This document shows positions 23,002-34,022 of a stretch of DNA of 64,000 nt, in pieces (position 1 is the first letter of the stretch; each line of letters opens with the position of its first letter). The notes beneath the pieces are model-generated. The model searched no databases and was not told the origin of the DNA. It was given only the letters and a program-made list of their open reading frames with translations. The position numbers and the translations under genes were made by a program. The stretch is from Ottelia alismoides. Its lineage: Eukaryota > Streptophyta > Magnoliopsida > Alismatales > Hydrocharitaceae. Location of the stretch: NCBI GenBank assembly GCA_037367405.1, contig JAZKJV010003374.1, positions 1 to 64,000 on the forward strand, written 5' to 3'.

Positions 23002-24045
23002 TCAGCTTGAGAACAGATGTGGGTATTGGGATCGCATTTCCTTTTCTCTTTCCCATGTAGCTTCTTCTATTGCATGACTCCTCCAGAGAACTTTTACTAG
23101 AGGAATCTTCTTCGTTCGAAGTTCTTGAACTTTATAATCTAAAATTTGTACTGGAATCTCTTTGTAAGAAAGGTCCTCCTTCAGTTGAATTTCTTGCGGT
23201 TGTATAACATGTGAGGGGTCTGGAATATATTTTCGAAGGGTAGAAACATGAAAAACATCATGTATTCTTGCTAGCTCAGACGGAAGTCGAAGACGATATG
23301 CGACATTGCCTAATCTTTCTATGATTTCATACGGACCAATATAGCGTGGGCTTAGCTTTCCCTTCTTTCCAAATCTGATTATACCCTTCCAAGGCGATAC
23401 TCGTAAAAATACTTGATCACCAACTTGAAATTCCAGATCTCTTCTTCTCTTGTCCGCATAACTTTTCTGTCTATCTTGTGCAGCCTTTAAGTTTCTCTTG
23501 ATTTCTTCAATTTTCTCCACTGTGTTTTGTACTAATTCAGGTTGTATCAGCTTACGCTCTCCTACCTCATTCCAACAAATCGGAGTTCGGCATGCTCGGC
23601 CATAAAGGGCTTCAAATGGTGCCATCCCAATACTCGACTGATAACTATTATTATAAGCAAATTCGATAAGAGATAGATGTTCATCCCAACTGTCTTTAAA
23701 ACTTAATGCGCAAGCTCTCAGCATATCTTCCAAAGTTTGAATAGTTCGCTCAGACTGTCCATCAGTTTGTGGATGAAAAGCCGTACTAAATACTAATTTC
23801 GTACCCATTGCTTTGTGTAAACTAGGCCAAAATCTAGAGGTAAAACGAGGATCTCTATCAGATATAATTGACACATGTGCTCCATGTAACCTTACTATTT
23901 CATCCACAAAAATTTTACCCAAGCGATCCAATGTGTACGTTACATTGACTGCTAAGAAATGAGCGGACTTGGTCAATCTATCAACAATTACCCATATCGC
24001 ATCATGACTTCGACGAGTCCTAGGCAATCCAGTAACAAAATCCAT
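23002..24045 (-). pseudogene. Integrase core and chromodomain part of gypsy pol
   Basis: 347 codons from the first Met after an in-frame TAG to the natural stop. The DDE-type integrase core is visible: Asp in IVDRLTKSAHF (about residue 22), Asp in ISDRDPRF (about 63), Glu in DGQSERTIQTLED (about 100), followed by the GKLSPRYIGPYEI box. A chromodomain ends the protein (VQILDYKVQEL...VKVLWRSHAIEEATWE, about 296-345). Chromodomains steer chromovirus integration toward particular chromatin. In an intact element this is the end of one gag-pol polyprotein, not a separate gene; here it is cut off from the reverse transcriptase by TAG at 24064-24066, with the same frame open on both sides. Confidence 0.9.
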
Positions 24046-24063
24046 GGTAATGTGTTCCCACTT

Positions 24064-26061
24064 CTATTCAGGTACTGGGAGAGGTTGCAATGTACCAGCC
24101 GGTCGCATATGTTCTGGTTTAGTTTGTTGACAAATCAAATATCTCGATATATATTCTGCAATCTCTCTTTTCATTCCCGACCACCAATAGCATGGTTTCA
24201 ATGTTCTATACATCTTTGTGCTTCCTGGATGCATTGCGTACATAAAGTTATGTGCTTCTTCAAGAATTTCTGTTCTAAGCTCTGCAAGCTGTGGGATGCA
24301 CAATCTTTGCTTGAAAAATAACACTCCATGCTCGTTTATCGTGAAATCAGGCAATTCTCCTTTCTCCACTTTCCCTCGCATTCTTTTAATGTCTGGATCA
24401 AATTCTTGAGCATCTCGTATTTTATCATATAATATAGGCCTAACCTGTAAGGTAGCTAACAAAACCCCAGAATCATGTACGGTCAGGTTTGCACGTAGTC
24501 CCCTTAACTGTGACAATAATGAGTGATGTTCAGTCTTTACATATGCTAGTTCACCTCTAGACTTCCGACTAAGAGCATCTGCCACTACATTTGCTTTTCC
24601 AGGATGATACTCAATGGTACAATCATAATCTTTTATTAATTCGAGCCATCTTCTTTGTCTAAGATTCAAATCTTTCTGAGAGAATATATATCTCAAGCTC
24701 TTATGATCAGTGAAAATTTGGCATGTCTCGCCATATAAGTAGTGCCTCCAAATTTTCAAGGCAAATACTATCGCAGCTAATTCCAAATCATGTGTAGGAT
24801 AATTCAGCTCATGTGGCTTAAGCTGTCTGGAAGCATAGGCAATCACTTTCCCATTCTGCATTAAAACACATCCCAAACCTTGACGTGATGCATCGCTATA
24901 AATTATAAATCCACCATTCCCACAAGGAAGGCTAAGAATGGGAGCTGAGGTTAGACGATTTTTAAGTTTCTGAAAACTCTCTTCACATTTATCATCCCAG
25001 ATAAATTTCACTTCTTTCCTAGTCAATTGTGTCAATGGTGCTGCAATTCTTGAAAAATTTTCAACAAATCTTCTATAGTATCCTGCTAAACCAAGAAAAC
25101 TTCTAATCTCGGATACACTTGCTGGTTGTCTCCAATTCAGAACTGCTTCTATTTTACTTGGATCAACCGATATACCTTCTGCTGAGATAACATGTCCTAG
25201 AAATGAAACCTTCTTCAACCAGAACTCACATTTATCAAATTTTGCAAATAACTGATGATCCTTTAAAGTTTGTAATATTATCCTCAAATGATCTTTATGC
25301 TCTTCCCCTGACTTTGAGTATATCAAAATGTCATCAATAAACACAATCACAAATTTGTCTAAGAAGGGACGAAATACTCGATTCATTAAATCCATATATG
25401 CAGCATGGGCATTTGTCAACCCAAAAGGCATCACCAAAAATTCATAATGTCCATAACGAGTGCGGAAAGCTGTTTTAGGGACATCTTCGGCTTTAATTTT
25501 CAATTGATGGTAGCCTGATCTCAAGTCTATCTTAGAGAATACAGAAGCCCCTTGCAATTGATCAAACAAATCATCTATTCGAGGAAGAGGATAATTATTG
25601 CGTACAGTCACCCGATTCAATCTTCGATAATCAATACAAAGTCGCAAGGAACCATCTTTCTTTTTAACAAAAAGAACAGGAGTCCCCCATGGAGATATAC
25701 TAGACTGGATGAATCCCTTATCCGTTAATTCTTGCAATTGGATCTTCAATTCTCTAAGTTCAGCCGGGGCCATTCGATAAGGAGCCAATGCAATTGGGGT
25801 GGTACCTGGGATTAAGTCAATGTTGAATTCAATTTCTCTATCTGGCGGAAGTCCCGGTAGTCCATCAGGAAATACTTTAGGAAATTCTTTCACTATTGGA
25901 ATATTTTCTAAGCATATACTTTCTGCTTTTGTATTGTATACTAGGGCAACACAAGATGAATATCCTTTCCTGAGTAATTTGTGTGTCACTATGCTAGAAA
26001 TGACGCGGGTAGGATATACATTTCTTTCTCCATGGAATGCAAAGTCTGTCTCGCCTGGCAT
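24064..26061 (-). pseudogene. Reverse transcriptase-RNase H-integrase zinc region of gypsy pol
   Basis: 665 codons between TGA (26062-26064) and TAG (24064-24066), in the same frame as the flanking blocks. It shows the end of the protease linker, then reverse transcriptase ([16 protein letters not shown], catalytic IDDILIYSK at about 239-248), then RNase H ([13 protein letters not shown] at about 385, TDHKSL, ADALSRK at about 500), then the integrase N-terminal zinc region (AHNFMYAMH...RYLICQQTK). In that zinc region only one Cys of the expected CxxC pair is present; Tyr occupies the other position, so zinc binding should fail. Synonymous positions are otherwise undisturbed and there are no frameshifts, consistent with a young element. 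Confidence 0.9.
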
Positions 26062-27546
26062 TCAGAAAATAACTTTCTTCTGGAAGCAATCTAGTAAAGC
26101 ATGGTAGGATGTCAAACAGTCCATCCCTATAATAGCGTCAAATTCCTTAATTTCCATAGGGATAAGATTCACAATAACCCAACCTCCTCCTATCTCTATC
26201 AAACAGTTTTTAAAGACATTCCAAACAATCTCAGGCTCTCCTTTAGGTAAGGAGATTGATAATGCGTGATCCAGTGTATCCATTTCTTTATCCGCAAATA
26301 CGGAGAATCTTCGAGAAATAAATGAATGACTGGCACCAGAATCAAAAAGAGTATGGGCATTTCTACCAAAAATAACAGTGGTACCTGAGACCACATCGTC
26401 AGCAGAGATGGCTTCTTGTAGTGTCATTGCAAAAGCTTTTCCCTGGTTTTGTTTAGTTCCTTTCCTTGGAATATCATTTCTCTTTTCTTCTTTCTTAGTT
26501 CGGAGTTCTTGAGGTAGAGCATTAGCATAGATATTCTGTTGAGCCGGTCTCCTTGCATTTCCCCAGTTTGATATAAGATTTGGGCAATTTCGACGTACAT
26601 AGCCTGTCTGGCCACAATTATAGCAACCGGACGATCCACTGCGACATTCTCCCGGGTGACGCTTCCCACATATAGAACATTGCGGATAAGAAAATCCTGC
26701 ATTTCTAGAATTCTCTGGAGCAAATCTACCCATTTGGTTTCCCCTATATCTTTGAGCAGATAAGTTGTCTTGCCTTGAATTTTCAAAATTTCTTCTAACT
26801 TTATTCTCGGATCCTCTCCATGGTGGTCTTTCCCCAAATCTTTTCCTACTATGATCATTACACCTTTGCCTTTCCCGCACCACACGTTCAGATCTACGGG
26901 CAGCTTCCACTAATTTACCATACTCAGTATATCCATTGGCTGAGACCATTGACTTAATATCTATATGGAGTCCATCTTCGAAACGTTGGCATTTATCTTC
27001 TTCAGTCTTCACTAAAGAGGCCGCAAACTTTAATAATTCCGTAAAGCGCTTCTCATATTCATCAACAGAAAAACTCCCCTGAGTAAGAAATAAGAATTCT
27101 TTGCATCGATCTTCTTGATATACTCTCGGATAATATTTTTCATTGAATTCTTTTTCGAATATCTGCCAAGTAATCTCAGATGGATCGGTGTATTTCATCT
27201 TCACTGATTTCCACAAATCATCAGCATTTTCCTTTAACAAGAATATTGCATATCTCAACTTTTGTGCTTCAGTACACTCCATCAATTCAAATATCTTCTC
27301 TATATGTTCAAACCAGTCTCTTGCCACCTTCGGATCCGTCGTGCCTACAAAATCTTTTGCACCTAATTTCCGAACATGCTCAAATGGCAACTGATGTTCG
27401 AATTCAGGCGGTCTCATTGATCGAGCAGCCATGCTTCCCAAGGTCTGAGCTATTAACGCCAATGTCTCTTGCATATTGTTATTGTTACTCCCAACATGTC
27501 CATCACTTGGCCCTTGTGAGGTCTGAGAAGGTTGCTCAGCTTCCAT
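26062..27546 (-). pseudogene. gag and protease of the gypsy element
   Basis: 494 codons from ATG at 27546 to an in-frame TGA. Domains in order: retrotransposon gag core (about 85-190, ARDWFEHIEKIF...FEKEFNEKYYP), a basic linker, a CxxCxxxHxxxC motif (CSICGKRHPGEC, about 289), a zinc knuckle at about 304-317 in which the His position is Tyr (CYNCGQTGYVRRNC), and the aspartic protease with LFDSGASHSF (about 400). Gag packages the RNA into virus-like particles and the protease cleaves the polyprotein. The stop lies just after the protease, where pol should continue in frame. It is read here as a nonsense change, not a programmed boundary, because the other block is open in the identical frame and a second stop is present. 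Confidence 0.9.
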
Positions 27547-27739
27547 TGTGTCCTACGTAAATAAAATTTCTTAATTAGCTCTTCCAAATTTATAAATCCT
27601 CAAATCTCACGGCAAAATATAGATAAATCCTCAATAACAAGAATATCATTATTTCCAATATCATTTTCACTTTATATCGAAATCCAATACCAATGGATTC
27701 ATATATCAACCTCGAATATCAGTTTTGATCAAATTTCAG

Positions 27740-27759
27740 AAACCATTGCTCTGATACCA
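27740..27759 (-). other. Primer-binding site of the gypsy element
   Basis: Minus strand reads TGGTATCAGAGC followed by AATGGTTT, complementary to the 3' end of initiator Met-tRNA, seven bases inside the 5' LTR. Confidence 0.9.
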
Positions 27760-27766
27760 CCAGAAG

Positions 27767-30648
27767 TGTCACGACCCGACCCGCTAATCGAGACGAGGGC
27801 GACATTTAATTGTTTGATAATCTTAATCATAATTAGCATGTCTATAAAAAAATTCGACAGCAATTCCTCTATATAATGGACTCCCAAGCGCTACCCTGTA
27901 CCTGAGAATTTCATATAAAACTTTTCATATCAAAACCATAAAAATTTCTAACACAACCACCCACGTCATAATCCACATTCACATCACCAAACACATTTAC
28001 ATTGTTCCTTATGTACAACCATCATCTACTACCAAGTTTCAATACAAGTCTTTCTGTTTCACAAAATACCACGTACCAACCATTTTACCTGAAGAGCCCA
28101 AAAACTTTGCTGCAATATCACAAAATGGAGTAAAGGTCCCCACAGTCAGCAAACGATCTAATTTCTTCACGCATCCTACAGCTCCTTCTCAGGTGTATCT
28201 GTAATTAGTATTTAATAATAGAGGGTTGAGTCTAAACTCAAAATGAGCTTAGACCCAGCGAGTGGGTCTCAAGCACTTAGTACGAAAATATATTAACTAT
28301 TTAGAAAATAACTTTGCTGGCTAGTCGGAATAAAATGTAATGCTGTAATAGGGAAATTTCATTAAAAAAATGAAGCTTTGCGAAAAAAATGATGTGGCAC
28401 AGAGATTGAAATATCAAACTGACAAACTGAAATTAATATACTATATGGCTGTTGAAAATCTTGTGGAAATGAAATTTTCTATTTTTCAGCTGTTATAACA
28501 ACACCACTGTGGCTAACATACTACGTCCATGAACACTGAAACAAACTAAGTCATACGCGTAGACAACCCCAAAGGCTAAAGAACACTCTGCATACGGCCC
28601 AAAGCTTACGTGTATACAAAATGCGGACCCAAAGTCCTCTGAATCATATCTGACGGTTGCCATATCTGATGGCATGTTTCAGGGTCATTTCTGATGACGT
28701 CACCATATCTAATGGCGAGTTCATGACCATGTCTGAGAGCTACTGTGGTGGTCATTATTTCTGACATATTTTTTTTCATAGCAATATAACTGTAAGCTGA
28801 GAAATTTATGATCTCTGAATCACATCATGATACTGAACTTATCTATATTTATCTGAAAACTTCTTTAGTATTAAACGGTAATTGAATATTGGAACATAAA
28901 ACTAAGCTTTTCTACAATACAATAAGATTGCATACAATATCGACTTTACGAAACTGCCATCATCTTGGACAAAACAAACTTATCTGATTATCAAACTAGA
29001 CTATAAATGTATAATAGCATAGTTAAAAGGCATCCGGAACTATAATATTGCAGGGTATCTGTGAAAATAGGGTTATATATTAAAATAGGCTTGAAACCAC
29101 TCACCTGGTGTTTGCATGTGAAAAAAATAGGCTTTATATTTAAGATTGACCACCTCCTTATCTCTAGTAACCGGATCATCGAACAATCATTCTATTTAAC
29201 ATTATAGTTCCATGGTCAATACACAAGTAGCATCCAAAACTCATGCAACTAGTTGAAGGCAGAATCTTCCCAATAACTTGTACGTATATTTTATACCATA
29301 TATATACCGAATATGCATATATACCAGTATCCGTGTCTGAATATTGCATTCCCCATCAGGACAACCTATCGAAACTAACTGATGTGTCACCTGTTAATGT
29401 TGGGTTATATATTTCATTATGGCATCTTTAGTTCATCACATATAGATCAAGTAGTATATATATACCATGTTGATTCAAAACCTACAGGTTATATTTCTAT
29501 TCACCTAATCATGAAATTATATGGTCTAAAAGGGAAAAGGTTTATATAAGGTTCCAGGTACAAATAGTTGAGATTGGAGGGTATGTTGGACCCCACTAAC
29601 TATTGTAGTTGATACCTACTTCTATACGGTCTAAGATATGCTTAAGACTTACAATTGCCAACTAAGAATTTGATGATAGATGTCAACTCTGGAGAGAAAA
29701 AATATGAAAGAATTACCTATTCCAAATCCCCTATATCCTTCTGCAACAAAGATATGCCCCTATCTCGCTCCTTCTAAGAGCAGACCTCCACTTCGTTTTT
29801 TTTAGCCCAGAAGAGAAAGTTTGTATTCGAAAGAGATAAACTTTTAGGAACTCAGATAAATATATAGAGAGTGATGTCGGTAAAGAAGGATAAAGGAATA
29901 AAAGCCACCGACAAAAAAAAACAGATGTGCATAGAGCACTAATCAAACCCACTCACGTACTTCTCCAATTCCCCTATTTTTTATTTTTTTGACTTTACAT
30001 GCAATTTACCCCTATGAACACACCTATTCTGTATACATACAATTATTAATATCTTTTAAGATCAAGGTTATTTTAATTAAGATCTGAAACATTCTCACCC
30101 CATTTAGTTTTTAATTTGAATCTTATACTCTTATTAAATCCATAGTATCAACCCATGTAAGGTGACTTTGACATACCATGAAATCATGCAATCTTAACCT
30201 GATCTACGATAATAACAATAATTTAGATTGAATCATCTAATCCGTGTATATATATGACATTGTATAACAATTACAGCTATATAGATCACACATAGGAGTG
30301 GTACCTGGACTATGATACCTTCGACAGAACCAGGGCATGGGTTACTCGACGAGAATCATTTCTCGCAGTTATATCGAAAACTTTGATTATAATTCCTTTT
30401 AAAGGCTTAAATCATGCACGGTTAATTTCAAAGTAATTTGATAATTACGCCAATCATACCCATTATCACGTACTTGTTATGAATCTATTTAACAATGGAC
30501 GTTAATTTCTGACCACAAATAATATCGATGGATACTCACTCACTTGGTTAATATACTCCAATTATGATATTCACATATGTATCTATTCATTAGCATTTAT
30601 ACTTAATCTACCTGCTATTAAAATAATTTATCCAATGTGAATGTCACA
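27767..30648 (-). repeat. 5' LTR of the gypsy element
   Basis: 2882 bp, TG...CA ends, partner of 20069-22951. Transcription of the element would start within it and run leftward. The short minus-strand frames repeated in both LTRs (for example 28493-28675) are not recognised. Confidence 0.95.
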
Positions 30649-30653
30649 GCACC

Positions 30654-31183
30654 TCTGGAATATTATTCATTGGATTTGTATCTCTTATTCATGATGCATT
30701 ATTCCTATATTTTGGAGAAATTGGAGGAAATAGAACAACACTTACAAGAAAAAGGAGAGATTGATTGTGCACTTTACATATGAATCAATTTCGGTTCATG
30801 TCCCAATCGACGACCCTATTTGTGATAAGCATGTGATTATGTAAACCATTATGTATATTGAATTTTGTATTATTTATGTGGAATTTAAATTTATAAAAAA
30901 TTGGACTCAATGTTCAGACATGTAAATGGGACTAGAATATAAGAAGCTAACAGTTGCATGGTTCAAACCTTTTATAACTCAACTAACAGCTTTAACAAAC
31001 TAACAAACATTATTCTTTATCCCTCTTTGCGAGCTGAATATAGAATAACACTTACCAATCCTTATTCCGTTGTATTCTCCGTATTCCTAACTTTTGAATC
31101 TCGCTATCCCCCAACCTTATTCCAAACCCTGACCCCAACCCTTTCGTCCCCCTCCCTCACACTCTATTCGGTATAAAAGCCAC
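30654..31183. other. Right margin of the 17.5-kb interruption
   Basis: AT-rich then C-rich DNA with no gene. The last bases (TATAAAAGCCACCGACAAAA) match, over about 19 bp, a segment inside the gypsy LTRs (22193-22212, 29891-29911), while homology to module copy 2 begins at GACAAAAGTTG. Confidence 0.4.
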
Positions 31184-31295
31184 CGACAAAAGTTGTGAAT
31201 CTTTGGAAAATATTCAGTAATAATTTACCAACTAATCTTAAAAAGAAACTCAAATCTCATAAGACTCAAGTGGATAATCTATCTATAATTATATC

Positions 31296-31700
31296 CTACA
31301 AGAAGATGGAGAGCTGCGGCTTCTCCCGGTTGTTGCAGCTCAGGTACGGTGCTCCGCCGCCCACTCTGCTCTTCCTCTTGTGGAGGAACTGCTGCAACGA
31401 CCTCTTCGTGGACTGCCTCGCCGGTATCATCACCTCCTGCTTCCGAGCACCGCCCTCCGTCTGAGCAGCACCGCAGTCGCGGCTGCCGCTGGAGCTGACC
31501 TCGCCGGCCATGCGTATGATGTCGCGTGCCTGCTGCTCGCTCACGTCGCACACGCATACCCTGCCGTCGAAGATGATTGTCATCTGCGGCCGATTCGAAC
31601 GATCATCATGGCTGTCGATCGAGGGGGGAGCGCTGCCGCTGGACGGGCACGTGCCGGCTGGGTGCAGGCATAGCTCCGATGGTCCGCAGGGTCTCACCAT
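31296..31700 (-). CDS. JAZ/TIFY jasmonate-signalling repressor, copy 1
   Basis: 134 codons, single exon, ATG at 31700-31698, TAG at 31296-31298. A TIFY domain occupies residues 41-64 (TIIFDGRVCV...EQQARDIIRMA), which mediates dimerisation and binding of NINJA-type adaptors. A Jas motif occupies 92-119, with the S-L-x2-F-x2-K-R-x2-R-x5-P-Y pattern fully present (SLQQFLHKRKSRVGGGAPY); it binds MYC factors and the COI1 receptor. The degron stretch before it is MIPARQ, lacking the usual paired Arg, so hormone-triggered turnover may be weak. JAZ proteins repress MYC targets in the nucleus until jasmonoyl-isoleucine causes their degradation. Length and lack of introns fit the short TIFY11-type monocot JAZ genes. 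A TATA box and a G-box lie just upstream. About 91% identical to copy 2 (12 differences). Confidence 0.88.
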   Translation of the reverse strand: MVRPCGPSELCLHPAGTCPSSGSAPPSIDSHDDRSNRPQMTIIFDGRVCVCDVSEQQARDIIRMAGEVSSSGSRDCGAAQTEGGARKQEVMIPARQSTKRSLQQFLHKRKSRVGGGAPYLSCNNREKPQLSIFL

Positions 31701-31750
31701 GATTTCGAATTTGGGAAGACTGTGATTGTTTGAGTGGAGATTAGTTGTTA

Positions 31751-31764
31751 TATTTATACACGTG
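31751..31764 (-). promoter_or_regulatory. TATA box and adjacent G-box of JAZ copy 1
   Basis: Minus strand reads CACGTG (31759-31764) immediately followed by TATAAATA (31751-31758), about 51 nt before the ATG. CACGTG is the core MYC2-binding site found in many jasmonate-responsive and JAZ promoters. Copy 2 keeps the TATA box, but the hexamer is CACCTG on the + strand. Confidence 0.65.
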
Positions 31765-31975
31765 ATTTGTAGCAGTCGAAGAATATACTGGTGTGTATGT
31801 GGATTATAATATTACATACCCACACATGAGATGCACGTTTTAAATCTGTAGGGAGAATATTACTACTTTTTTTTATTATCGACGCTTGAAAAAGTCCGAA
31901 AACCATCGACGTGTTGTTGTTGGTAGTTTTTCCGCAAACAGTGGATGGCTTTATTTCTTTTTGGAAATTTAACGT

Positions 31976-32524
31976 TTACGTCCTTCCGAGTTCTGGGTTC
32001 TGGCAGTTTAGGTATATTTATATCTTTTTTTCAACAACATTTGTCTTCTATGGTCTTATAAATTCACTGTTAATATAATATATATGCATAAGTGGAAGAA
32101 TGGAAGGTTAGTATTGTAGTTTTTTTACAAAATAAGGAGCAATTGTAATTGCAAAAAGATAGGGACATAAGTTTAATTGCGAAAATCCAGAATATTGGAA
32201 GTGCAACAATCCCATATTTTTATAATAAAGAAAATGGAAGAGTTTTGGATAGGTATTTACGACAAGGTTGCCGTTTCTACCGCCATTTAGCTAGTAATTT
32301 ATATAATATTTGCCTTTATTTTATTCCACAAAATCGGATCTTAAATAGTAATTTTGTTGTACCTGGAGAGGATTGGGATAAATGCGATGCAGTCTTGTTT
32401 GTGAGTGATTAAAGTGAGATCCAATACGAGATTTGATGAATAGTTCTAAATAACCTCGTCCCAAATGAGGGTTAAATTTCGGATAATCTGTTTATCCTAA
32501 AGTAAACTGGCTACCAAACGGCCC
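31976..32524. other. Upstream of JAZ copy 1; probable MITE remnant at the right end
   Basis: AT-rich. The right end (GGATAATCTGTTTATCC...GGCTACCAAACGGCCC then TTA) looks like one terminus of a Tourist-like MITE; a partner end was not located with confidence. Confidence 0.35.
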
Positions 32525-32527
32525 TTA

Positions 32528-32832
32528 GGTTTCATTCGGGTAGGGGTCTATTAACCCACAATTTCTCTCTTCAATGTAGGTCTCATATTTTCTCTTTTTT
32601 TAATACATTAAATAAATTAATTTTCTTTTATCCACTCTATCAAAAAATAATATAATATATCATCATATAAAAATTATAAACCGCTCAAAACCTACTTACT
32701 TTTTCAAACTTCAATACAATCACATCACAACAAATACATACCCAGTTTAACCCTCTATCCAAATACCAAAATACAAAAATGAATTATCCTCTACTAATTT
32801 AACCCACTCTAATCCACGTAGCAAACACACCC
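32528..32832. mobile_element. Harbinger/Tourist-like MITE, 305 bp, target duplication TTA
   Basis: TTA at 32525-32527 and 32833-32835. Shares with 12776-13117 the interior TACTTTTTCAAACTTCAATACAATCACATCACAAC and the right-end AACCCAC...AAACACACCC pattern. Its left end abuts the terminus of another MITE, as though one inserted into the target duplication of the other. Confidence 0.7.
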
Positions 32833-32835
32833 TTA

Positions 32836-33282
32836 AAGAAGGATTAAAGACAACATTCTAGAAATAGTAGAAGCAACCTTCAGTTTCTTCTCTTATTAAT
32901 CCTTTTCTTAAATTTTAATTTATGTCCTAAACGGAGAGTAGCACCAATTGTAAGAGAAGAACAGAGTGACAAAATGGAAAAAGTTGAGCTTCTACTTTAA
33001 AGAGATTCCTTTCTCTTGTAATTTTGGGAGGTCACTGACCAGTATTATTTCGTTTACTAGGATTAGTTATTAAGATGGGTTCAAACAAAGCATTAAGATT
33101 CATGGTAGACATGTATAGCAACGACTAATTAGCGTGGAAATGTCATTACTACTGGATTAGGAAAAATCTTACGATTAGGGTGAGACATTCAAATCAATAG
33201 CATTTAGAGGCCTATCAAAAAGATACTATGGATTAATATATGGAGTAATTTCATATTTTTTTTAGATTTAAATTTCTTTCTG
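32836..33282. other. Intergenic, nothing recognised
   Basis: AT-rich single-copy sequence without a frame, repeat end or RNA feature. Confidence 0.4.
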
Positions 33283-34022
33283 TTTGTACACACCCCAAAC
33301 ATATTCTAGCATCTACAATTCACAAAACATGCATATATCAAAAGTATGGATTTGCCTTTGTGTTTGCGGGTTATAAGAGATGGTGACTGCTACTTTACAA
33401 CTTCGGTTCAAGCATTTTAAGTGATTGTCAATGGATTCAATTGGACTCAAACCCAACAAGTTGTAAGGGTTAATCTTCCCAATAACAATCAGATTTAGGT
33501 CTGGGACAATATAAATAAACATATCACATGAGTTCCTTGTAATAGTAGAAATAACTATTCGAGAGATAGAGCCACCTCTATCTCACAAAGTGTGATAGTG
33601 GGTCATAGGAGTGAAGGATTACTACTTGACAACTAGAACTTAAGCAATTTGGGTGGTTGTGATCATGCCCAATTAGGTTCAAGCCCAACAAGTTGTTAAC
33701 GTTAGTCTTTCTCGATAACGATTCTAGGATCTATACTCGTAACATTTACAAAAGGTATCAAAACCGTGTTCCTCTAATAGTGGAAAAATTACTCGAGAAG
33801 TGGAGCCACTCTTACAAATTAAGAGATATGAGGAAAATGATATCCACAACGTGTAACTGCTACTATTATCAAGATTAAGTGATGTATTATATTTCAATGA
33901 GGATATTGCAAATATAAGTATAGGAGGTTGTGTCACTTCAAACATAATCTCACATGTAATATTTATTAAGCAAAGTCGGGGATAGCTACTTGACAACATG
34001 AGTTTAAGAATTTTGGATGGTT
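33283..34022 (+). mobile_element. Decayed TRIM retrotransposon, same family as 14524-15354
   Basis: Recognisable in order: GTACACACCCCAAACATA (LTR start), CTACTTTACAAC...AAGCATTTTAAGTG, AACCCAACAAGTTGTAAGGG, GTCTGGGACAATAT (LTR end), a second decayed LTR (33617-33752), GGTATCAAAACCG (decayed primer site), GTGGAGCCACTCTTACAA, a polypurine-like AAGTATAGGAGG and a third LTR start. It has the same three-LTR tandem plan as the young copy. Identity is roughly 75% by eye, so much older. Confidence 0.7.

Larger units (their letters stand above)
20069..30648 (-). mobile_element. Ty3/gypsy chromovirus (Tekay/Del type) retrotransposon, 10.58 kb, target duplication GCACC
   Basis: Complete structure on the minus strand: 5' LTR (27767-30648), primer site, gag-protease, reverse transcriptase-RNase H, integrase with C-terminal chromodomain, polypurine tract, 3' LTR (20069-22951). 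GCACC flanks at 20064-20068 and 30649-30653. Long LTRs of 2.88 kb, the chromodomain and the AAATTTCGAGGACGAAATTT box before the 3' LTR fit Tekay/Del. By eye the LTRs differ at roughly 35 sites plus a few indels (about 1.2%), so insertion is recent, under about half a million years at rates used for grasses. gag-pol is one frame interrupted by TGA (26062-26064) and TAG (24064-24066), so this copy cannot make its proteins. Confidence 0.95.
31184..31975 (-). repeat. Segmental duplication, copy 1 right part (JAZ side)
   Basis: Collinear with about 60765-61565, from GACAAAAGTTGtGAATCTTTGG through the JAZ gene and its promoter to GGAAATTTAACGTTTAC. The first 45 bp also repeat the end of the left part (13661-13705). 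Confidence 0.85.

Noticed and set aside
31164..31183. 19-base match between the JAZ-side junction (TATAAAAGCCACCGACAAAA) and the gypsy LTRs
   Set aside because: Noted as a possible insertion scar, but no extended homology on either side and the element's target duplication lies elsewhere; may be chance.
31195..31464. Plus-strand frame ending MESCGFSRLLQLRYGAPPP..., repeated at 60764-61048
   Set aside because: It is antisense to the C-terminal half of the JAZ genes; its conservation follows from the JAZ coding strand.
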